Shown here: in pieces, positions 53,530 to 62,962 of the stretch | How the letters are laid out: each line of letters starts with the position of its first letter | Numbering within the stretch: position 1 is the stretch's first letter | Assembly: GCF_029893635.1 (NCBI RefSeq) | Contig: NZ_JARXYR010000002.1 | Span: forward strand, 4,749,001 to 4,813,000 | Origin: Variovorax sp. TBS-050B | GTDB lineage: Bacteria > Pseudomonadota > Gammaproteobacteria > Burkholderiales > Burkholderiaceae_C | DNA: 64,000 nucleotides | Direction of reading: 5' to 3' | The notes under the pieces: generated by a model | Told to the model about the DNA's origin: nothing | Database searches by the model: none | What the model saw: only the letters and a program-made list of their open reading frames with translations | Position numbers and translations under genes: made by a program

Positions 53530-53568
53530 GGCCGATATTATTCGCTTTCATTGATACAGGGATCGGCC
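53530..53568. promoter_or_regulatory. Candidate operator between LysR and MFS genes
   Basis: GGCCGAT (53530-53536) and ATCGGCC (53562-53568) are inverted repeats flanking an AT-richer 25-bp centre (TATTCGCTTTCATTG region). The position in the 73-bp divergent region fits a LysR binding site, but the spacing is wider than a classical T-N11-A box. Confidence 0.4.
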
Positions 53569-53580
53569 CACAGTGGAGGC

Positions 53581-54810
53581 ATGCACAAGCCTCTTCACAG
53601 TTCCCCTTCCTCGACGCACTGGCCCGGCGTGGGCCTGGTCGTGGCGGCCGGCGTGGTCGCCTCCCTTCAGGTCGGCAAGGTCGCGATCGCGGTGCCGCTG
53701 CTGCGCACCGACTTCGGACTCGACCTTTCGATGGTCGGATGGCTGATGGCCATCTTCTCGCTGCTGGGCGTGCTCGGCGCCGTTCCCGTCGGCGCCTGGG
53801 TGGCACGCGCCGGCGACCGGCGCCTGCTGCTGGCAGGGCTGCTCGCGATCGCCATCGGCAGCGCGCTCGGCGCCGCGGCCCACGGCGTGGCCCTGCTGCT
53901 GGCCGGCCGGCTGATCGAGGGCCTGGGCTTCGTGCTGATCACGATCGCCGGGCCGTCGGTGCTGCAGCGCTTGGTGGCGCCCGCTGGGCAGGACCTGGCC
54001 TTCGCGATCTGGAGCTGCTTCATGCCGACGGGCATCGCCATCGCGCTCTTCAGCGGTGCGCTGCTCGAAGGCTGGCGCGGCTTCTGGCTCCTCAATGCCG
54101 CACTCGCGGTGATCCTCGCCGTGCTGTTGCGTGCCGGCGTTCCACGCGCGGCCGATGGCGGCGCGGCGGTCTCGCTGGGCGGCATGTGCCGCGACGCGGC
54201 GACGACGCTGCGCGCGGGCGGCCCCGCACTGATCGCGGGCGCGTTCGTGGTCTACAGCCTGCAGTTCTTCGCGCTCTTCAGCTTCCTGCCGGTGCTGCTG
54301 ATCGAGCGCCTGGGGGTGGGCACGGCCGCCGCGGGCGCATTGAGCGCGCTGGCCTGCTGCGTCAATGTGGCGGGCAATCTCGCGGCGGGCATGCTGCTGA
54401 AGCGCGGCGCCGCGCGCTGGCTGCTGGCCGCCTCGGCGAGCGCGTTCATGGGACTCGCGGCGCTCGGCATCTTCCTGCCGGTGTTCGGCGCGCCTGCCAC
54501 CTTCGTGCTGTGCCTCGTGTTCTCGGGCGCGGGCGGGCTGCTCCCGGCCACGCTGATCGGCAGCTCGCCGCTCACCGCGCCAAGCCCGCGGCTCGCGCCG
54601 ATGGCCATGGGCCTGCTGATGCTCGGGAGCAACCTGGGCCAGATGGCGGGCCCGGTGCTGGTGGGCAGCGCGGTCGATGCGCACGGCTGGCCCGCGGCGA
54701 CGGCCATCGTGGCCGTGGCGGGCGTGGCCGGCGTGCTGCTGGCCCTGGGGCTGCGGCGCGCGATGATGGCGCCGGGCCGCCGGGGGCCCTCGCCTCAGGC
54801 CAGCGTGTAG
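53581..54810 (+). CDS. MFS transporter, CynX/NimT-like
   Basis: A 409-residue, twelve-helix MFS carrier. The first helix region includes VASLQVGKVAIAVPLL and the loop motif GAWVARAGDRRLLL; the pattern resembles the CynX/NimT group, which moves cyanate, nitroimidazoles or other small anions, but the substrate is not determinable. It is divergent from a LysR gene that probably regulates it. The last 16 bp overlap the convergent aldehyde dehydrogenase gene. Confidence 0.85.
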   Translation: MHKPLHSSPSSTHWPGVGLVVAAGVVASLQVGKVAIAVPLLRTDFGLDLSMVGWLMAIFSLLGVLGAVPVGAWVARAGDRRLLLAGLLAIAIGSALGAAAHGVALLLAGRLIEGLGFVLITIAGPSVLQRLVAPAGQDLAFAIWSCFMPTGIAIALFSGALLEGWRGFWLLNAALAVILAVLLRAGVPRAADGGAAVSLGGMCRDAATTLRAGGPALIAGAFVVYSLQFFALFSFLPVLLIERLGVGTAAAGALSALACCVNVAGNLAAGMLLKRGAARWLLAASASAFMGLAALGIFLPVFGAPATFVLCLVFSGAGGLLPATLIGSSPLTAPSPRLAPMAMGLLMLGSNLGQMAGPVLVGSAVDAHGWPAATAIVAVAGVAGVLLALGLRRAMMAPGRRGPSPQASV

Positions 54811-56231
54811 GCCGTCTTCACCGTGGTGAAGAACTCCTGCGCGTACTTGCCCTGCTCCCGCGGGCCGTAGCTCGAGCCCTTGCGGCCGCCGAAGGGCACG
54901 TGGTAGTCCACGCCCGCGGTCGGCAGGTTCACCATCACCATGCCGGCCTGGCTGTGGCGCTTGAAGTGGGTCGCGTACTTGAGCGAGGTGGTCGCGATGC
55001 CGGCCGAGAGCCCGAACTCGGTGTCGTTGGCCGTGGCCAGCGCCTCCTCGTAGTTCTTCACCCGGATCACGCTCGCGACCGGGCCGAAGATCTCTTCCTT
55101 GTTGATGCGCATCGTGGCGGCCGATTCGCTGAAGAGCGCGGGCGACATGTAGTAGCCGTCGGTCTCTAGCTTCAGCAGCTCGCCGCCTGCCGCGAGCGTG
55201 GCGCCCTCGCCCTTGCCGATCGCGATGTACTCCATGTCCTGGTCGAGTTGCGACTTCGACGAGACCGGGCCGATGTCGGTGCCCTGCGCGAGCGCGTCGC
55301 CGACCTTGATCTTCTCCATCCGCGCCTTCATCGCCTCGATGAACTTCGGATAGATGCCCTCGGTGACGATCAGGCGGCTCGAGGCGGTGCAGCGCTGGCC
55401 GGTCGAATAGAAGGCGCTCTGCACGCTGAGCTCGACGGCCTGGGCCAGATCGGCGTCGTCCAGGATCACCTGCGGGTTCTTGCCGCCCATCTCGAGCTGC
55501 ACCTTCTTGCCGTTGGTGGCGCACTGCACCGCGATGTTGCGGCCCACGCCGACCGAGCCGGTGAAGCTGATCGCATGGATGCCCGGGTGGTTGACCAGCG
55601 CATTGCCGATCACGCTGCCGCGGCCCATCACCAGGTTGAAGACGCCCGCGGGAATGCCCGAGCGGCTGATGATCTCGGCCAGCGCCCAGGCGCAGCCGGG
55701 CACGAGGTCGGCGGGCTTGAGCACCACGCAGTTGCCGAAGGCGAGCGCGGGCGCGATCTTCCAGGCCGGAATGGCGATGGGGAAGTTCCACGGCGTGATC
55801 AGGCCGACCACGCCGACCGGCTCGCGCGTGATCTCGACGCCGATGTTCGGCCGCACCGAGGGCACGAGCTCGCCGGAAAGGCGCAGGCACTCGCCCGCGA
55901 AGAACTTGAAGATGTAGCCGGCGCGCGCGGCCTCGCCGATGCCTTCGGCCTTGGTCTTGCCCTCTTCGCGTGCGAGCAGCGTGCCGAGCTCTTCCTTGCG
56001 CGCGAGGATCTCGTTGCCGATCTTGTCGAGCGCATCGGAGCGCGCCTGGATGCCGCCCGTGGCCCAGGCGGGGAAGGCGGCGGTGGCGGCGGCCACGGCC
56101 GCATCGACGTGCGAGGCGTCGCCCTGCGTGTACTGGCCCAGCACGTCGGCGAGGTTGCTCGGGTTGAGGTTGGGGCTGTAGCTGGCGCCGGCGCGCCATT
56201 CGCCGCCGATGAGGTTGTCGAAGTTCTGCAT
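54795..56231 (-). CDS. Alpha-ketoglutarate semialdehyde dehydrogenase
   Basis: A 478-residue NAD(P)-dependent aldehyde dehydrogenase. The catalytic Cys is in STGQRCTASSRLIV and the general-base Glu in LEMGGKNPQ; the cofactor loop is FTGSVGVGRNIA. In this operon, with glucarate dehydratase and 5-dehydro-4-deoxyglucarate dehydratase, it should oxidise 2,5-dioxopentanoate to 2-oxoglutarate, the last step of aldarate breakdown. The start at 56231 (MQNFDNLIGGEW) matches the family. It is the last gene of the leftward operon. Confidence 0.93.
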   Translation of the reverse strand: MQNFDNLIGGEWRAGASYSPNLNPSNLADVLGQYTQGDASHVDAAVAAATAAFPAWATGGIQARSDALDKIGNEILARKEELGTLLAREEGKTKAEGIGEAARAGYIFKFFAGECLRLSGELVPSVRPNIGVEITREPVGVVGLITPWNFPIAIPAWKIAPALAFGNCVVLKPADLVPGCAWALAEIISRSGIPAGVFNLVMGRGSVIGNALVNHPGIHAISFTGSVGVGRNIAVQCATNGKKVQLEMGGKNPQVILDDADLAQAVELSVQSAFYSTGQRCTASSRLIVTEGIYPKFIEAMKARMEKIKVGDALAQGTDIGPVSSKSQLDQDMEYIAIGKGEGATLAAGGELLKLETDGYYMSPALFSESAATMRINKEEIFGPVASVIRVKNYEEALATANDTEFGLSAGIATTSLKYATHFKRHSQAGMVMVNLPTAGVDYHVPFGGRKGSSYGPREQGKYAQEFFTTVKTAYTLA

Positions 56232-56285
56232 GTCGGGTTCCTTGTCAATGGGAGTCTGGGAGCGCACTGCGCATTATGGGTACCG

Positions 56286-57650
56286 CTACCTGACCATGCA
56301 CGGGCGCTTGTTGTCGAAGGTCCATCTGGGGATCAGGTACTGCATGGCCTGCGCATCGTTGCGCGCGCCGAGGCCGTGCTTCAGGTAGAGCTGGTGCGCC
56401 TTCTCGACCTCGTCCATGTCGAGCGTGACGCCGAGGCCGCCCTGCGTCGGCACCTTGACGAAGCCGCCCTCGATGCGCAGCGGATCGCGCGTGAGGCGCT
56501 GGCCGTCCTGCCAGATCCAGTGCGTGTCGATGGCCGTGACCTTGCCGGGCGCCGCGGCGGCGACGTGCGTGAACATCGCGAGCGACACGTCGAAGTGGTT
56601 GTTCGAATGCGAGCCCCAGGTCAGGCCCCAGGCCTGGCACAGCTGGGCCACGCGCACCGAGCCCTGCATGGTCCAGAAGTGCGGGTCGGCGAGCGGGATG
56701 TCCACCGACTGCAGCGAGAGGCTGTGCACCATCTCGCGCCAATCGGTGGCGACCATGTTGGTCGCGGTCGGCAGGCCGGTGGCGCGGCGGAACTCGGCCA
56801 TCACTTCGCGGCCCGAGAACACGCCTTCGGCGCCGCAGGGGTCTTCGGCATAGGCCATCACGCCGTGCAGGTCGCGGCACAGGCGGATCGCATCGGCGAG
56901 CAGCCAGCCGCCGTTCGGGTCGAGCGTGACGCGCGCCTGCGGGAAGCGCTCGTGCAGCGCGCGGATCGCCTCGACCTCTTCCTCGCCGCGCAGCACGCCG
57001 CCCTTGAGCTTGAAGTCGGTGAAGCCGTAGCGCGCATGGGTGGCCTCGGCCAGGCGCACGATGGCCTCGGGCGTCATCGCTTCTTCATGGCGCAGGCGGA
57101 ACCAGTCGTTGTCGGCGCCGGGGTCGCTTTCGTAGGGGAGATCGGTCTTCCTGCGGTCGCCCACGTAGAACAGGTAGCCGAGCATCTGCACCGCGTCGCG
57201 CTGCTGGCCTTCGCCGAGCAGCGCGGCCACCGGCACCTCGAGGTGCTGACCCAGCAGGTCGAGCAGCGCGGCCTCGACCGCCGTCACCGCATGGATGGTG
57301 ATGCGCAGGTCGAAGGTCTGCTGGCCGCGGCCGCCGCTGTCGCGGCTCGCGAATTCGCGGCGCATCGCATTGAGCACCGCGTTGTGGTTGCCGATCGGCT
57401 GTCCAACGACGAGGTCGCGCGCGTCCTCGAGCGTCTGGCGGATCTTCTCGCCGCCGGGCACTTCGCCCACGCCGGTGCGACCCGCGCTGTCGGTGAGGAT
57501 CAGCAGGTTGCGCGTGAAGAACGGGCCGTGGGCGCCGCTCAGGTTCATGAGCATGCTGTCGTGGCCCGCGACGGGCACGACGCGCAGGCTGGTGACGACC
57601 GGCGTCTGCCGGGCTGCCGTGGAAGAGGATGGGGAAGAAGAGGTCGTCAT
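56286..57650 (-). CDS. gudD: Glucarate dehydratase
   Basis: A 454-residue enolase-superfamily enzyme that dehydrates D-glucarate to 5-dehydro-4-deoxyglucarate. The KxK acid/base pair is Lys214 and Lys216 in FKLKGG; metal ligands lie in TLDPNGGW and YAEDPCG, and the opposite catalytic His in SHSNNHFD. The length and the N-terminal [18 protein letters not shown] agree with GudD. A Ser/Thr-rich tail of about 15 residues precedes the fold. Neighbours encode the enzymes before and after it in the pathway. Confidence 0.95.
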   Translation of the reverse strand: MTTSSSPSSSTAARQTPVVTSLRVVPVAGHDSMLMNLSGAHGPFFTRNLLILTDSAGRTGVGEVPGGEKIRQTLEDARDLVVGQPIGNHNAVLNAMRREFASRDSGGRGQQTFDLRITIHAVTAVEAALLDLLGQHLEVPVAALLGEGQQRDAVQMLGYLFYVGDRRKTDLPYESDPGADNDWFRLRHEEAMTPEAIVRLAEATHARYGFTDFKLKGGVLRGEEEVEAIRALHERFPQARVTLDPNGGWLLADAIRLCRDLHGVMAYAEDPCGAEGVFSGREVMAEFRRATGLPTATNMVATDWREMVHSLSLQSVDIPLADPHFWTMQGSVRVAQLCQAWGLTWGSHSNNHFDVSLAMFTHVAAAAPGKVTAIDTHWIWQDGQRLTRDPLRIEGGFVKVPTQGGLGVTLDMDEVEKAHQLYLKHGLGARNDAQAMQYLIPRWTFDNKRPCMVR

Positions 57651-57704
57651 GGCTTCAGGCGGGAAAGGAAAAAAGGCCCGCGCGCGCGGGCTGTGGCCGT
57701 GGGG

Positions 57705-58691
57705 TCAGTCGGCCGTGATCTTGCGGGTTTCGATCAATGTCTTCCAGCGCGCCCATTCGCGCGCCTGGAAGGCGGTGAACTCGGCCGGCGTGCTGGCGAC
57801 GATCTCCAGGCCCTGGTCGAGCATCCGCTTCTTCACCTCGGGGTCGTTGATCGCGGCGATGGCGGCGGCGCTCAGCTTCTCCTTCACGGCCGGGGGCAGG
57901 CCCTTCGGCGCCGCGAGCCCCTGCCACGAATAGACCTCCGCGCCCTTCACGCCCGCTTCGGAAAGCGTGGGCACATCGGGCAGGACCGGCGAGCGCTTGT
58001 CGCCCGTCACCGCGATCGCGTGCAGCTTGCCGGCCTTGATGTGCGGCAGCACCGCGTTGACGTTCTGGAACGAAAAGTCGACCTGGCCGCCGAGCAGGTC
58101 GTTGATCGCGGGCGCGCCGCCCTTGTACGGCACATGCAGGCCCTGCGTGCCGCTCTGCTGCCAGAAGACCTCGGCCGAGAGATGGTCCGAGGAGCCGTTG
58201 CCCGAACTCGCGAAGCTCACCTTGCCGGGGTTGGCCTTCAGCGTGGCGATCACCTCGGCGATCGTGCGCTCCTTCTGCTTCGGGCTCGCGACCAGCACGT
58301 TCGGCGCCTGCACCGGCACGCTGATGTAGTCGAAGTCCTTGGTGGCGTCGTAGGGCACGTTCTTCTGCAGGTGCGGCGTGACGACGAAGGCACCGAGCGA
58401 CGACACCAGCAGCGTGTAGCCGTCGGGCGCGGCGCGCTTCACGAAGCCGGCGCCGATGGTGCCGGTCGCGCCCGGCTTGTTGTCGACCACGAAGCTCTGC
58501 CCGAGCCGGGTCTGCATCTGCAGCGCCAGCGCGCGCGCCACCATGTCGGTGGAGCCGCCCGCGGGGAACGGCACCACCACGGTCACGGGCTTCTGCGGCC
58601 AGGCGTCGGGCTGCGCCGAGGCATGCAGCGGCAGCAGCGCACCGGTGGCGAGCGCGAAGGCGGCGACGAGGAACGGCTTGCGCTGAATCAT
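57705..58691 (-). CDS. Bug family periplasmic binding protein, aldarate operon (2)
   Basis: A 328-residue extracytoplasmic receptor with a signal peptide ending LHASAQ and the Bug motifs VPFPAGGSTDMVARALA and NKPGATGTIGAGFV. It lies between the NTF2-like gene and gudD in the aldarate operon, so it probably binds a hexuronate, aldarate or related acid. It is the second of two Bug proteins in one operon; no TctAB membrane genes are present, so it may work with distant ones or as a sensor component. Confidence 0.9.
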   Translation of the reverse strand: MIQRKPFLVAAFALATGALLPLHASAQPDAWPQKPVTVVVPFPAGGSTDMVARALALQMQTRLGQSFVVDNKPGATGTIGAGFVKRAAPDGYTLLVSSLGAFVVTPHLQKNVPYDATKDFDYISVPVQAPNVLVASPKQKERTIAEVIATLKANPGKVSFASSGNGSSDHLSAEVFWQQSGTQGLHVPYKGGAPAINDLLGGQVDFSFQNVNAVLPHIKAGKLHAIAVTGDKRSPVLPDVPTLSEAGVKGAEVYSWQGLAAPKGLPPAVKEKLSAAAIAAINDPEVKKRMLDQGLEIVASTPAEFTAFQAREWARWKTLIETRKITAD

Positions 58692-58704
58692 CGTCGGTGC
58701 TCCA

Positions 58705-59163
58705 TCACGAGGCGATCCGTACCGCCTGGCGGGCGAGCATCTTCCACTCGCCCGCCTGCTTGTGCCAGATGCCGAGGATCTTGAGCGACACCTTGCCGGG
58801 CTTGCCCGAATCGTTGGTGTCGGCCGAGAGCGTGTGCCGCACGATCGCGGTGTCGCCGTCGACCACCTTGATGGTCTGGTCGGTGATCGCGATGCTCACG
58901 AAGTCGGAGCGGCCGGCCACCAGGTCGGCGATGAAGCTGGCCTTGGTGTCGACCTTGCCGCTCGAATGGCCGTAGCTCAGGTCGTCGGCCACCAGCGCGC
59001 CGAGGGCGGCCGGCGTGGGGTCGATCATCGCGAGGCGCAGGCGCTCGGCCGCCGCGGCCACCGCCGGCTCGGCCGCCGCGCCGCCGCCGCCCGCGGGCGC
59101 CATGGCGCAGCCGCCGAACAGAACGGCCGAGGCCGCGATCAGGAAGAGTTGCTTGATGCGCAT
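58705..59163 (-). CDS. NTF2-like (DUF4440/SnoaL-type) lipoprotein
   Basis: A 152-residue protein with a lipoprotein leader ending in FGGC (Cys19) followed by a Gly/Ala-rich linker and an NTF2-like alpha+beta cone (ALVADDLSYGHSSGKVDTKASFI; GDTAIVRHTL; WKMLARQAVRIA). It should be anchored in the cell envelope. Members of this fold bind small ligands or catalyse simple reactions. It is embedded in the aldarate operon, 42 bp after kdgD and 13 bp before the Bug gene, so a role in binding or delivering the sugar acid is possible; its function is unknown. Confidence 0.82.
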   Translation of the reverse strand: MRIKQLFLIAASAVLFGGCAMAPAGGGGAAAEPAVAAAAERLRLAMIDPTPAALGALVADDLSYGHSSGKVDTKASFIADLVAGRSDFVSIAITDQTIKVVDGDTAIVRHTLSADTNDSGKPGKVSLKILGIWHKQAGEWKMLARQAVRIAS

Positions 59164-59205
59164 GTTCGTTGTCTCCGTTGTTGTGGTGGTTGCGGCCGCA
59201 GCGGC

Positions 59206-60117
59206 TTACTGCGGGCCGAGCGCGTCGATCAGCGCCTTGAGCTGTTCCATCTCGGCCGGCTTCAGGTCGGTGAGCGGGGCGCGCACCGGGCCTGCATCGT
59301 GGCCGACGATCTTGGCGCCGGCCTTGACGATGCTGACCGCGTAGCCCGGCACGCGGTTGCGCAGTTCGAGGTACGGCATGAAGAAGTTCTTCAGCAGGCG
59401 ATGCTGCGTGCGCAGGTCGTCGGCGGCGACGGCCTTGTAGAAGTCCATCGCGGTCTTCGGAATGAAATTGAACACGGCCGACGAATACACCGGCGTGCCC
59501 ATGGCCTTGTAGGCCGCGGCATAGACCTCGGCCGTCGGCAGGCCGCCGAGGTAGGCGAAGCGGTCGCCCATCTTCTGGTAGATCGCTACCATGGCCTCGA
59601 TGTCGCCGATGCCGTCCTTGAAGCCGACGAGGTTCGGGTTCCGCTCGGCCAGCATCGCGAGCGTGTCGGGCTTGAGGCGGCTGGTGGCGCGGTTGTAGAC
59701 GATCACGCCGAACTTCACGCTCTTGCACACGGCCTCGACGTGCGCGGCCAGGCCTTCCTGGCCGGCTTCGGTCAGGTAGTGCGGCAGCAGCAGGATGCCG
59801 TGCGCGCCGGCCTTCTCGGCCGCCTGCGCGCACTCGATCGCGAAGCGCGTCGGGCCGCCCGCACCCGCGATGATCGGCACCACGCCGCGGCAGGTGTCGA
59901 CCGCGGTCTGGATGATGCCCGGGTACTCGTCGCCGGTCAGCGAGAAGAACTCGCCGGTGCCGCCGGCCGCGAACAGCGCGCTCGCACCGTAGGGCGCGAG
60001 CCATTCGAGGCGCTTCTCGTAGCCCTTCTTGTTGAAGTCGCCGTTGCTGTCGAAGTCGGTCAGCGGGAACGAGAGCAGGCCGGAGCCCATGATGGTTTTG
60101 AGTTCTTGAGGATTCAT
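59206..60117 (-). CDS. kdgD: 5-dehydro-4-deoxyglucarate dehydratase
   Basis: A 303-residue DHDPS/NanA-superfamily aldolase-fold enzyme that dehydrates and decarboxylates 5-dehydro-4-deoxy-D-glucarate to 2,5-dioxopentanoate. The GTGEFFSLT substrate loop, the Tyr in VIVYNRATS and the Schiff-base Lys in VGFKDGIGD are all visible. Length and the N-terminal [11 protein letters not shown] match KdgD. It acts directly after glucarate dehydratase and before the semialdehyde dehydrogenase of this operon. Confidence 0.95.
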   Translation of the reverse strand: MNPQELKTIMGSGLLSFPLTDFDSNGDFNKKGYEKRLEWLAPYGASALFAAGGTGEFFSLTGDEYPGIIQTAVDTCRGVVPIIAGAGGPTRFAIECAQAAEKAGAHGILLLPHYLTEAGQEGLAAHVEAVCKSVKFGVIVYNRATSRLKPDTLAMLAERNPNLVGFKDGIGDIEAMVAIYQKMGDRFAYLGGLPTAEVYAAAYKAMGTPVYSSAVFNFIPKTAMDFYKAVAADDLRTQHRLLKNFFMPYLELRNRVPGYAVSIVKAGAKIVGHDAGPVRAPLTDLKPAEMEQLKALIDALGPQ

Positions 60118-60159
60118 CGAAACACCAGAAAGAGTGGGGAAAAAAATGGAGGCGGAGAG

Positions 60160-61134
60160 TCAGTCCAACTTGATGCCGGCGTCGGCCACGACCTTGGCCC
60201 AGCGCGCACGTTCCTTGCCGAAGAACTGCTCTTCCTCGGCCGGTGCCATGGTCACGACCTCGGCGCCCTGCCCTGCAAGGCGCGAACGGATCTCGGCCGA
60301 ACGGATCACGGCGATCAGTTCCTTGTTGAGGCGCTGCACGATGGCGTCGGGCGTGCCCCGGGCCACGCGAACGCCCTGCCAGGTGCCCGACTCGAAGCCC
60401 GGCACGCCCTGCTCCGCGATGGTCGGCACGTCGCCGATCAGCGGCATGCGCGTGCCCTTCGAGACGCCGAGCACCTTGAGCTTGCCGCTCTGCACGTGCG
60501 GCAGCGTGGCGAGCATGCCGTTCATGAGAATCTGGGTCTGGCCGGCCACGGTGTCCTGCACCGCCTGCACGCCGCCCTTGTAGGGCACGTACTGCCAGCG
60601 CGCGCCGCTCGCGCGCTCGAGCGCCACGCCCGCGAGGTGCGGCGCACTGCCGGTGGCGGTGACGGCGAAGTTGATGTCCGACTTCTTCGACAGCGCGACT
60701 AGTTCCTTCAGGTTGTTGGCCTGCACCGAGGGATGCACCACCAGCAGATGCGGCGAGTAGGCCAGCATGGTCACGCCGCGCAGGTCCTTGGAGGGATCGA
60801 ACGCGAGCTTGGTGTAGACCGAGGGGCTGATCGCGAGCGCGCCCACGTCGCACAGCAGCAGCGTGTAGCCGTCGGGCTGCGACTTGGCGACGTAGTCGGC
60901 GCCGAGGTTGCCGTTGGCGCCGGGCCTGTTCTCGACGATGACCGGCTGGCCGAGCGCGGTCGACAACTGCTGGCTGATCGAGCGCGCGATGATGTCGGAC
61001 GAACCGCCCGGCGGATAGGGCACCACGATGCGCACGGGCTTGGTCGGCCAGGCGTCGGCCGCTTGCACGCCGCTCGCCGCGAGCATGCCGCCGCCGAGGG
61101 CGCCGAGCATCAGGTCACGTCTGTTCAAGCTCAT
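60160..61134 (-). CDS. Bug family periplasmic binding protein, aldarate operon (1)
   Basis: A 324-residue extracytoplasmic receptor and the first gene of the aldarate operon. A twin-arginine-like leader (SLNRRDLMLGALGGGMLAASG) precedes the Bug motifs VPYPPGGSSDIIARSIS and NRPGANGNLGADYV. It differs clearly from the other Bug protein of the operon, so the two probably recognise different ligands of the pathway, for example a uronate and an aldarate. The operator-like sequence upstream places it under FadR-type control. Confidence 0.9.
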   Translation of the reverse strand: MSLNRRDLMLGALGGGMLAASGVQAADAWPTKPVRIVVPYPPGGSSDIIARSISQQLSTALGQPVIVENRPGANGNLGADYVAKSQPDGYTLLLCDVGALAISPSVYTKLAFDPSKDLRGVTMLAYSPHLLVVHPSVQANNLKELVALSKKSDINFAVTATGSAPHLAGVALERASGARWQYVPYKGGVQAVQDTVAGQTQILMNGMLATLPHVQSGKLKVLGVSKGTRMPLIGDVPTIAEQGVPGFESGTWQGVRVARGTPDAIVQRLNKELIAVIRSAEIRSRLAGQGAEVVTMAPAEEEQFFGKERARWAKVVADAGIKLD

Positions 61135-61162
61135 TCAGGGTCTCCTGCTGGTTGTGTTGTCA

Positions 61163-61185
61163 GTCATCGTACAACTACGAATGAC
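61163..61185. promoter_or_regulatory. FadR/GntR-type operator upstream of the aldarate operon
   Basis: GTCAT-CGTA-CAAC-TACG-A-ATGAC is an imperfect 23-bp palindrome with one unpaired base; on the minus strand it contains GTTGTAC, also present in the site next to the regulator's own start (62063-62075). It lies 29 bp upstream of the first Bug gene. Confidence 0.6.
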
Positions 61186-61213
61186 GCTTGTCCAGCCTTG
61201 GAACGCAAATTCC

Positions 61214-62038
61214 TCAGGCCGAGGGCGCAGGCGCCGGGCCGGCGGCCTTCTGCGCGGCCTCCTGCGCGAGGCGCAGCCGCTCGCGGCTGTTGGTCAGGTG
61301 GATGCGCATGGCCGCGCGTGCCGACTCGGGATCGCGGCGCGCGATGGCGGCATAGATCTCCTCGTGCTCGCGGTTCACGCGGCTCAGGTATTCGCCGCGG
61401 CGGTCGTAGTTGCGGATCGCGGTGATGCGGGTGCGCGGGATGATCGTGGTGCCGAGGTGGCTCATGATGTCCGCGAAGTACGGGTTGCCGGTGGCCTGCG
61501 CGATCTGCAGGTGGAAGCGGAAGTCGGGCGCCACCGTGTCCCCTGCCGCCGAGACGTTGCGCTCGAAGTCGTCGAGCGCCTGGCGCATCGCGAGCAGATG
61601 CTCCTCGGTGCGGCGCGTGGCCGCCAGGCCTGCGGATTCGGTCTCGAGGCTGATGCGCAGCTCGAGCACCGCGAGCACGTCGACCGAGGTGGCGATGTCG
61701 GCCGAGTCGAGCCTGAACATGCCCGCGGCGCGCGGCTGCAGCACGAAGGTGCCGACGCCGTGGTGCGTTTCGACCAAGCCCGCGGCCTGCAGCTTCGAGA
61801 GCGCCTCGCGCACCACGGTGCGGCTCACGCCGAAGCTCTGCATGATGGCCGACTCGGTCGGCAGCTTGTCGCCCGGGCGCAGCTGCTGGCTGCGGATCTT
61901 CTCGCCCAGGTCCTCGACCAGGCCGTGCGCAAGGCCGCGCGCACGCGGCCGGGGCCGCCCGGTGAAGGGGGCGCTTGCGACGGCGGTTTCGCTCGCCGTA
62001 TCGGGGATTGAGGGATTACCCGCAGTCGTCTGGGCCAT
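61214..62038 (-). CDS. FadR/GntR family regulator of the hexuronate/aldarate locus
   Basis: A 274-residue GntR-type regulator with the winged helix (RPGDKLPTESAIMQSFGVSRTVVREALSKLQ) and an FCD ligand domain with metal-binding His residues (DFRFHLQIAQATGN; INREHEEIYAAI, seen as VNREHEEIY; AMRIHLTNS). It lies between the leftward aldarate operon and the rightward udh genes, with matching operator-like sequences on each side, so it probably represses both in the absence of a uronate or aldarate. The ATG at 62038 was preferred over a TTG two codons upstream. Confidence 0.9.
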   Translation of the reverse strand: MAQTTAGNPSIPDTASETAVASAPFTGRPRPRARGLAHGLVEDLGEKIRSQQLRPGDKLPTESAIMQSFGVSRTVVREALSKLQAAGLVETHHGVGTFVLQPRAAGMFRLDSADIATSVDVLAVLELRISLETESAGLAATRRTEEHLLAMRQALDDFERNVSAAGDTVAPDFRFHLQIAQATGNPYFADIMSHLGTTIIPRTRITAIRNYDRRGEYLSRVNREHEEIYAAIARRDPESARAAMRIHLTNSRERLRLAQEAAQKAAGPAPAPSA

Positions 62039-62062
62039 GGTCAAGATAATAATCCGCTCTCA

Positions 62063-62075
62063 GTTGTACGACAAC
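62063..62075. promoter_or_regulatory. FadR/GntR-type operator between regulator and udh
   Basis: GTTGT-ACG-ACAAC is a perfect palindrome with a three-base centre. It lies in the 73-bp divergent region between the regulator and uronate dehydrogenase genes, and its GTTGTAC core recurs at the aldarate operon promoter. Confidence 0.7.
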
Positions 62076-62111
62076 AGATAACTTAACACTTCTCACTGCC
62101 CCATACGGGCG

Positions 62112-62954
62112 ATGGCTCCAAGAATGTCGACATCCGAATCCGTTTCCAATCCCCGTCTCCACCGGCTGCTGCTGACCGGCGCGGCCGGCGGCCTCGGCAA
62201 GGTGCTGCGCGAGCGCCTGCGCCCCTTTGCCGACGTGCTGCGCCTCTCCGACATCGCGGCGCTCGCGCCGGCCGACGGCGCGCACGAGGAAGTCGTGCCC
62301 TGCGATCTTTCCGACAAGGCCGCGGTCGATGCGCTGGTCGAGGGCTGCGACGCGATCGTGCACCTCGGCGGCGTTTCGGTCGAGCGCCCGTTCGAGGAGA
62401 TCCTCGAAGCCAACATCAAGGGCGTGTTCCACATCTACGAGGCCGCGCGCCGGCACGGCGTGAAGCGCGTGGTGTTCGCGAGCTCGAACCACGTGATCGG
62501 CTTCTACAAGCAGAACGAGCACATCGACGCCCATGCCGCGCGCCGCCCCGACGGCTACTACGGCCTGTCGAAGTCCTTCGGCGAGGACGTGGCGCAGTTC
62601 TACTTCGACCGCTACGGGATCGAGACCGTCAGCATCCGCATCGGCTCCTCGTTCCCCGAGCCCGCCAACCGCCGGATGATGAGCACCTGGCTCAGCTACC
62701 GCGACCTGACCACGCTGATCGAGAAGTCGCTGTTCACGCCGGACGTGAAGCACACGGTGGTCTACGGCATGTCGGCCAACCGCGACGTGTGGTGGGACAA
62801 CAGCGCGGCGGCGCACCTGGGCTTCGTGCCGCAGGACAGCTCCGAGGTGTTCCGCGACAAGGTCGAGGCGCAGCCGCCGGTGGCCGCGGACGATCCCAAC
62901 GCCATCTACCAGGGCGGTGCGTTCACGGCCCAGGGGCCGTTCGGCGACGAGTGA
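62112..62954 (+). CDS. udh: Uronate dehydrogenase
   Basis: A 280-residue extended SDR/NAD-epimerase-fold enzyme that oxidises galacturonate or glucuronate with NAD to the aldarolactone. The NAD motif is LLLTGAAGGLGK near the N-terminus and the catalytic Tyr150-x3-Lys154 lies in YYGLSKSFGED. The pattern SSNHVIGFY and SIRIGSSFPEP is shared with characterised Udh enzymes. Two ATG codons are possible (62112 and 62124); the later gives 276 residues and neither has a strong ribosome-binding sequence. It starts the oxidative uronate pathway completed by the flanking genes. Confidence 0.92.
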   Translation: MAPRMSTSESVSNPRLHRLLLTGAAGGLGKVLRERLRPFADVLRLSDIAALAPADGAHEEVVPCDLSDKAAVDALVEGCDAIVHLGGVSVERPFEEILEANIKGVFHIYEAARRHGVKRVVFASSNHVIGFYKQNEHIDAHAARRPDGYYGLSKSFGEDVAQFYFDRYGIETVSIRIGSSFPEPANRRMMSTWLSYRDLTTLIEKSLFTPDVKHTVVYGMSANRDVWWDNSAAAHLGFVPQDSSEVFRDKVEAQPPVAADDPNAIYQGGAFTAQGPFGDE

Positions 62955-62962
62955 TCCGGGCG

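Noticed and set aside
55248..58784. Open frame of 1178 codons opposite the aldarate operon
   Set aside because: It is antisense to three recognisable genes (aldehyde dehydrogenase, gudD and a Bug protein), has His/Arg/Ala-biased composition and no recognisable domain.
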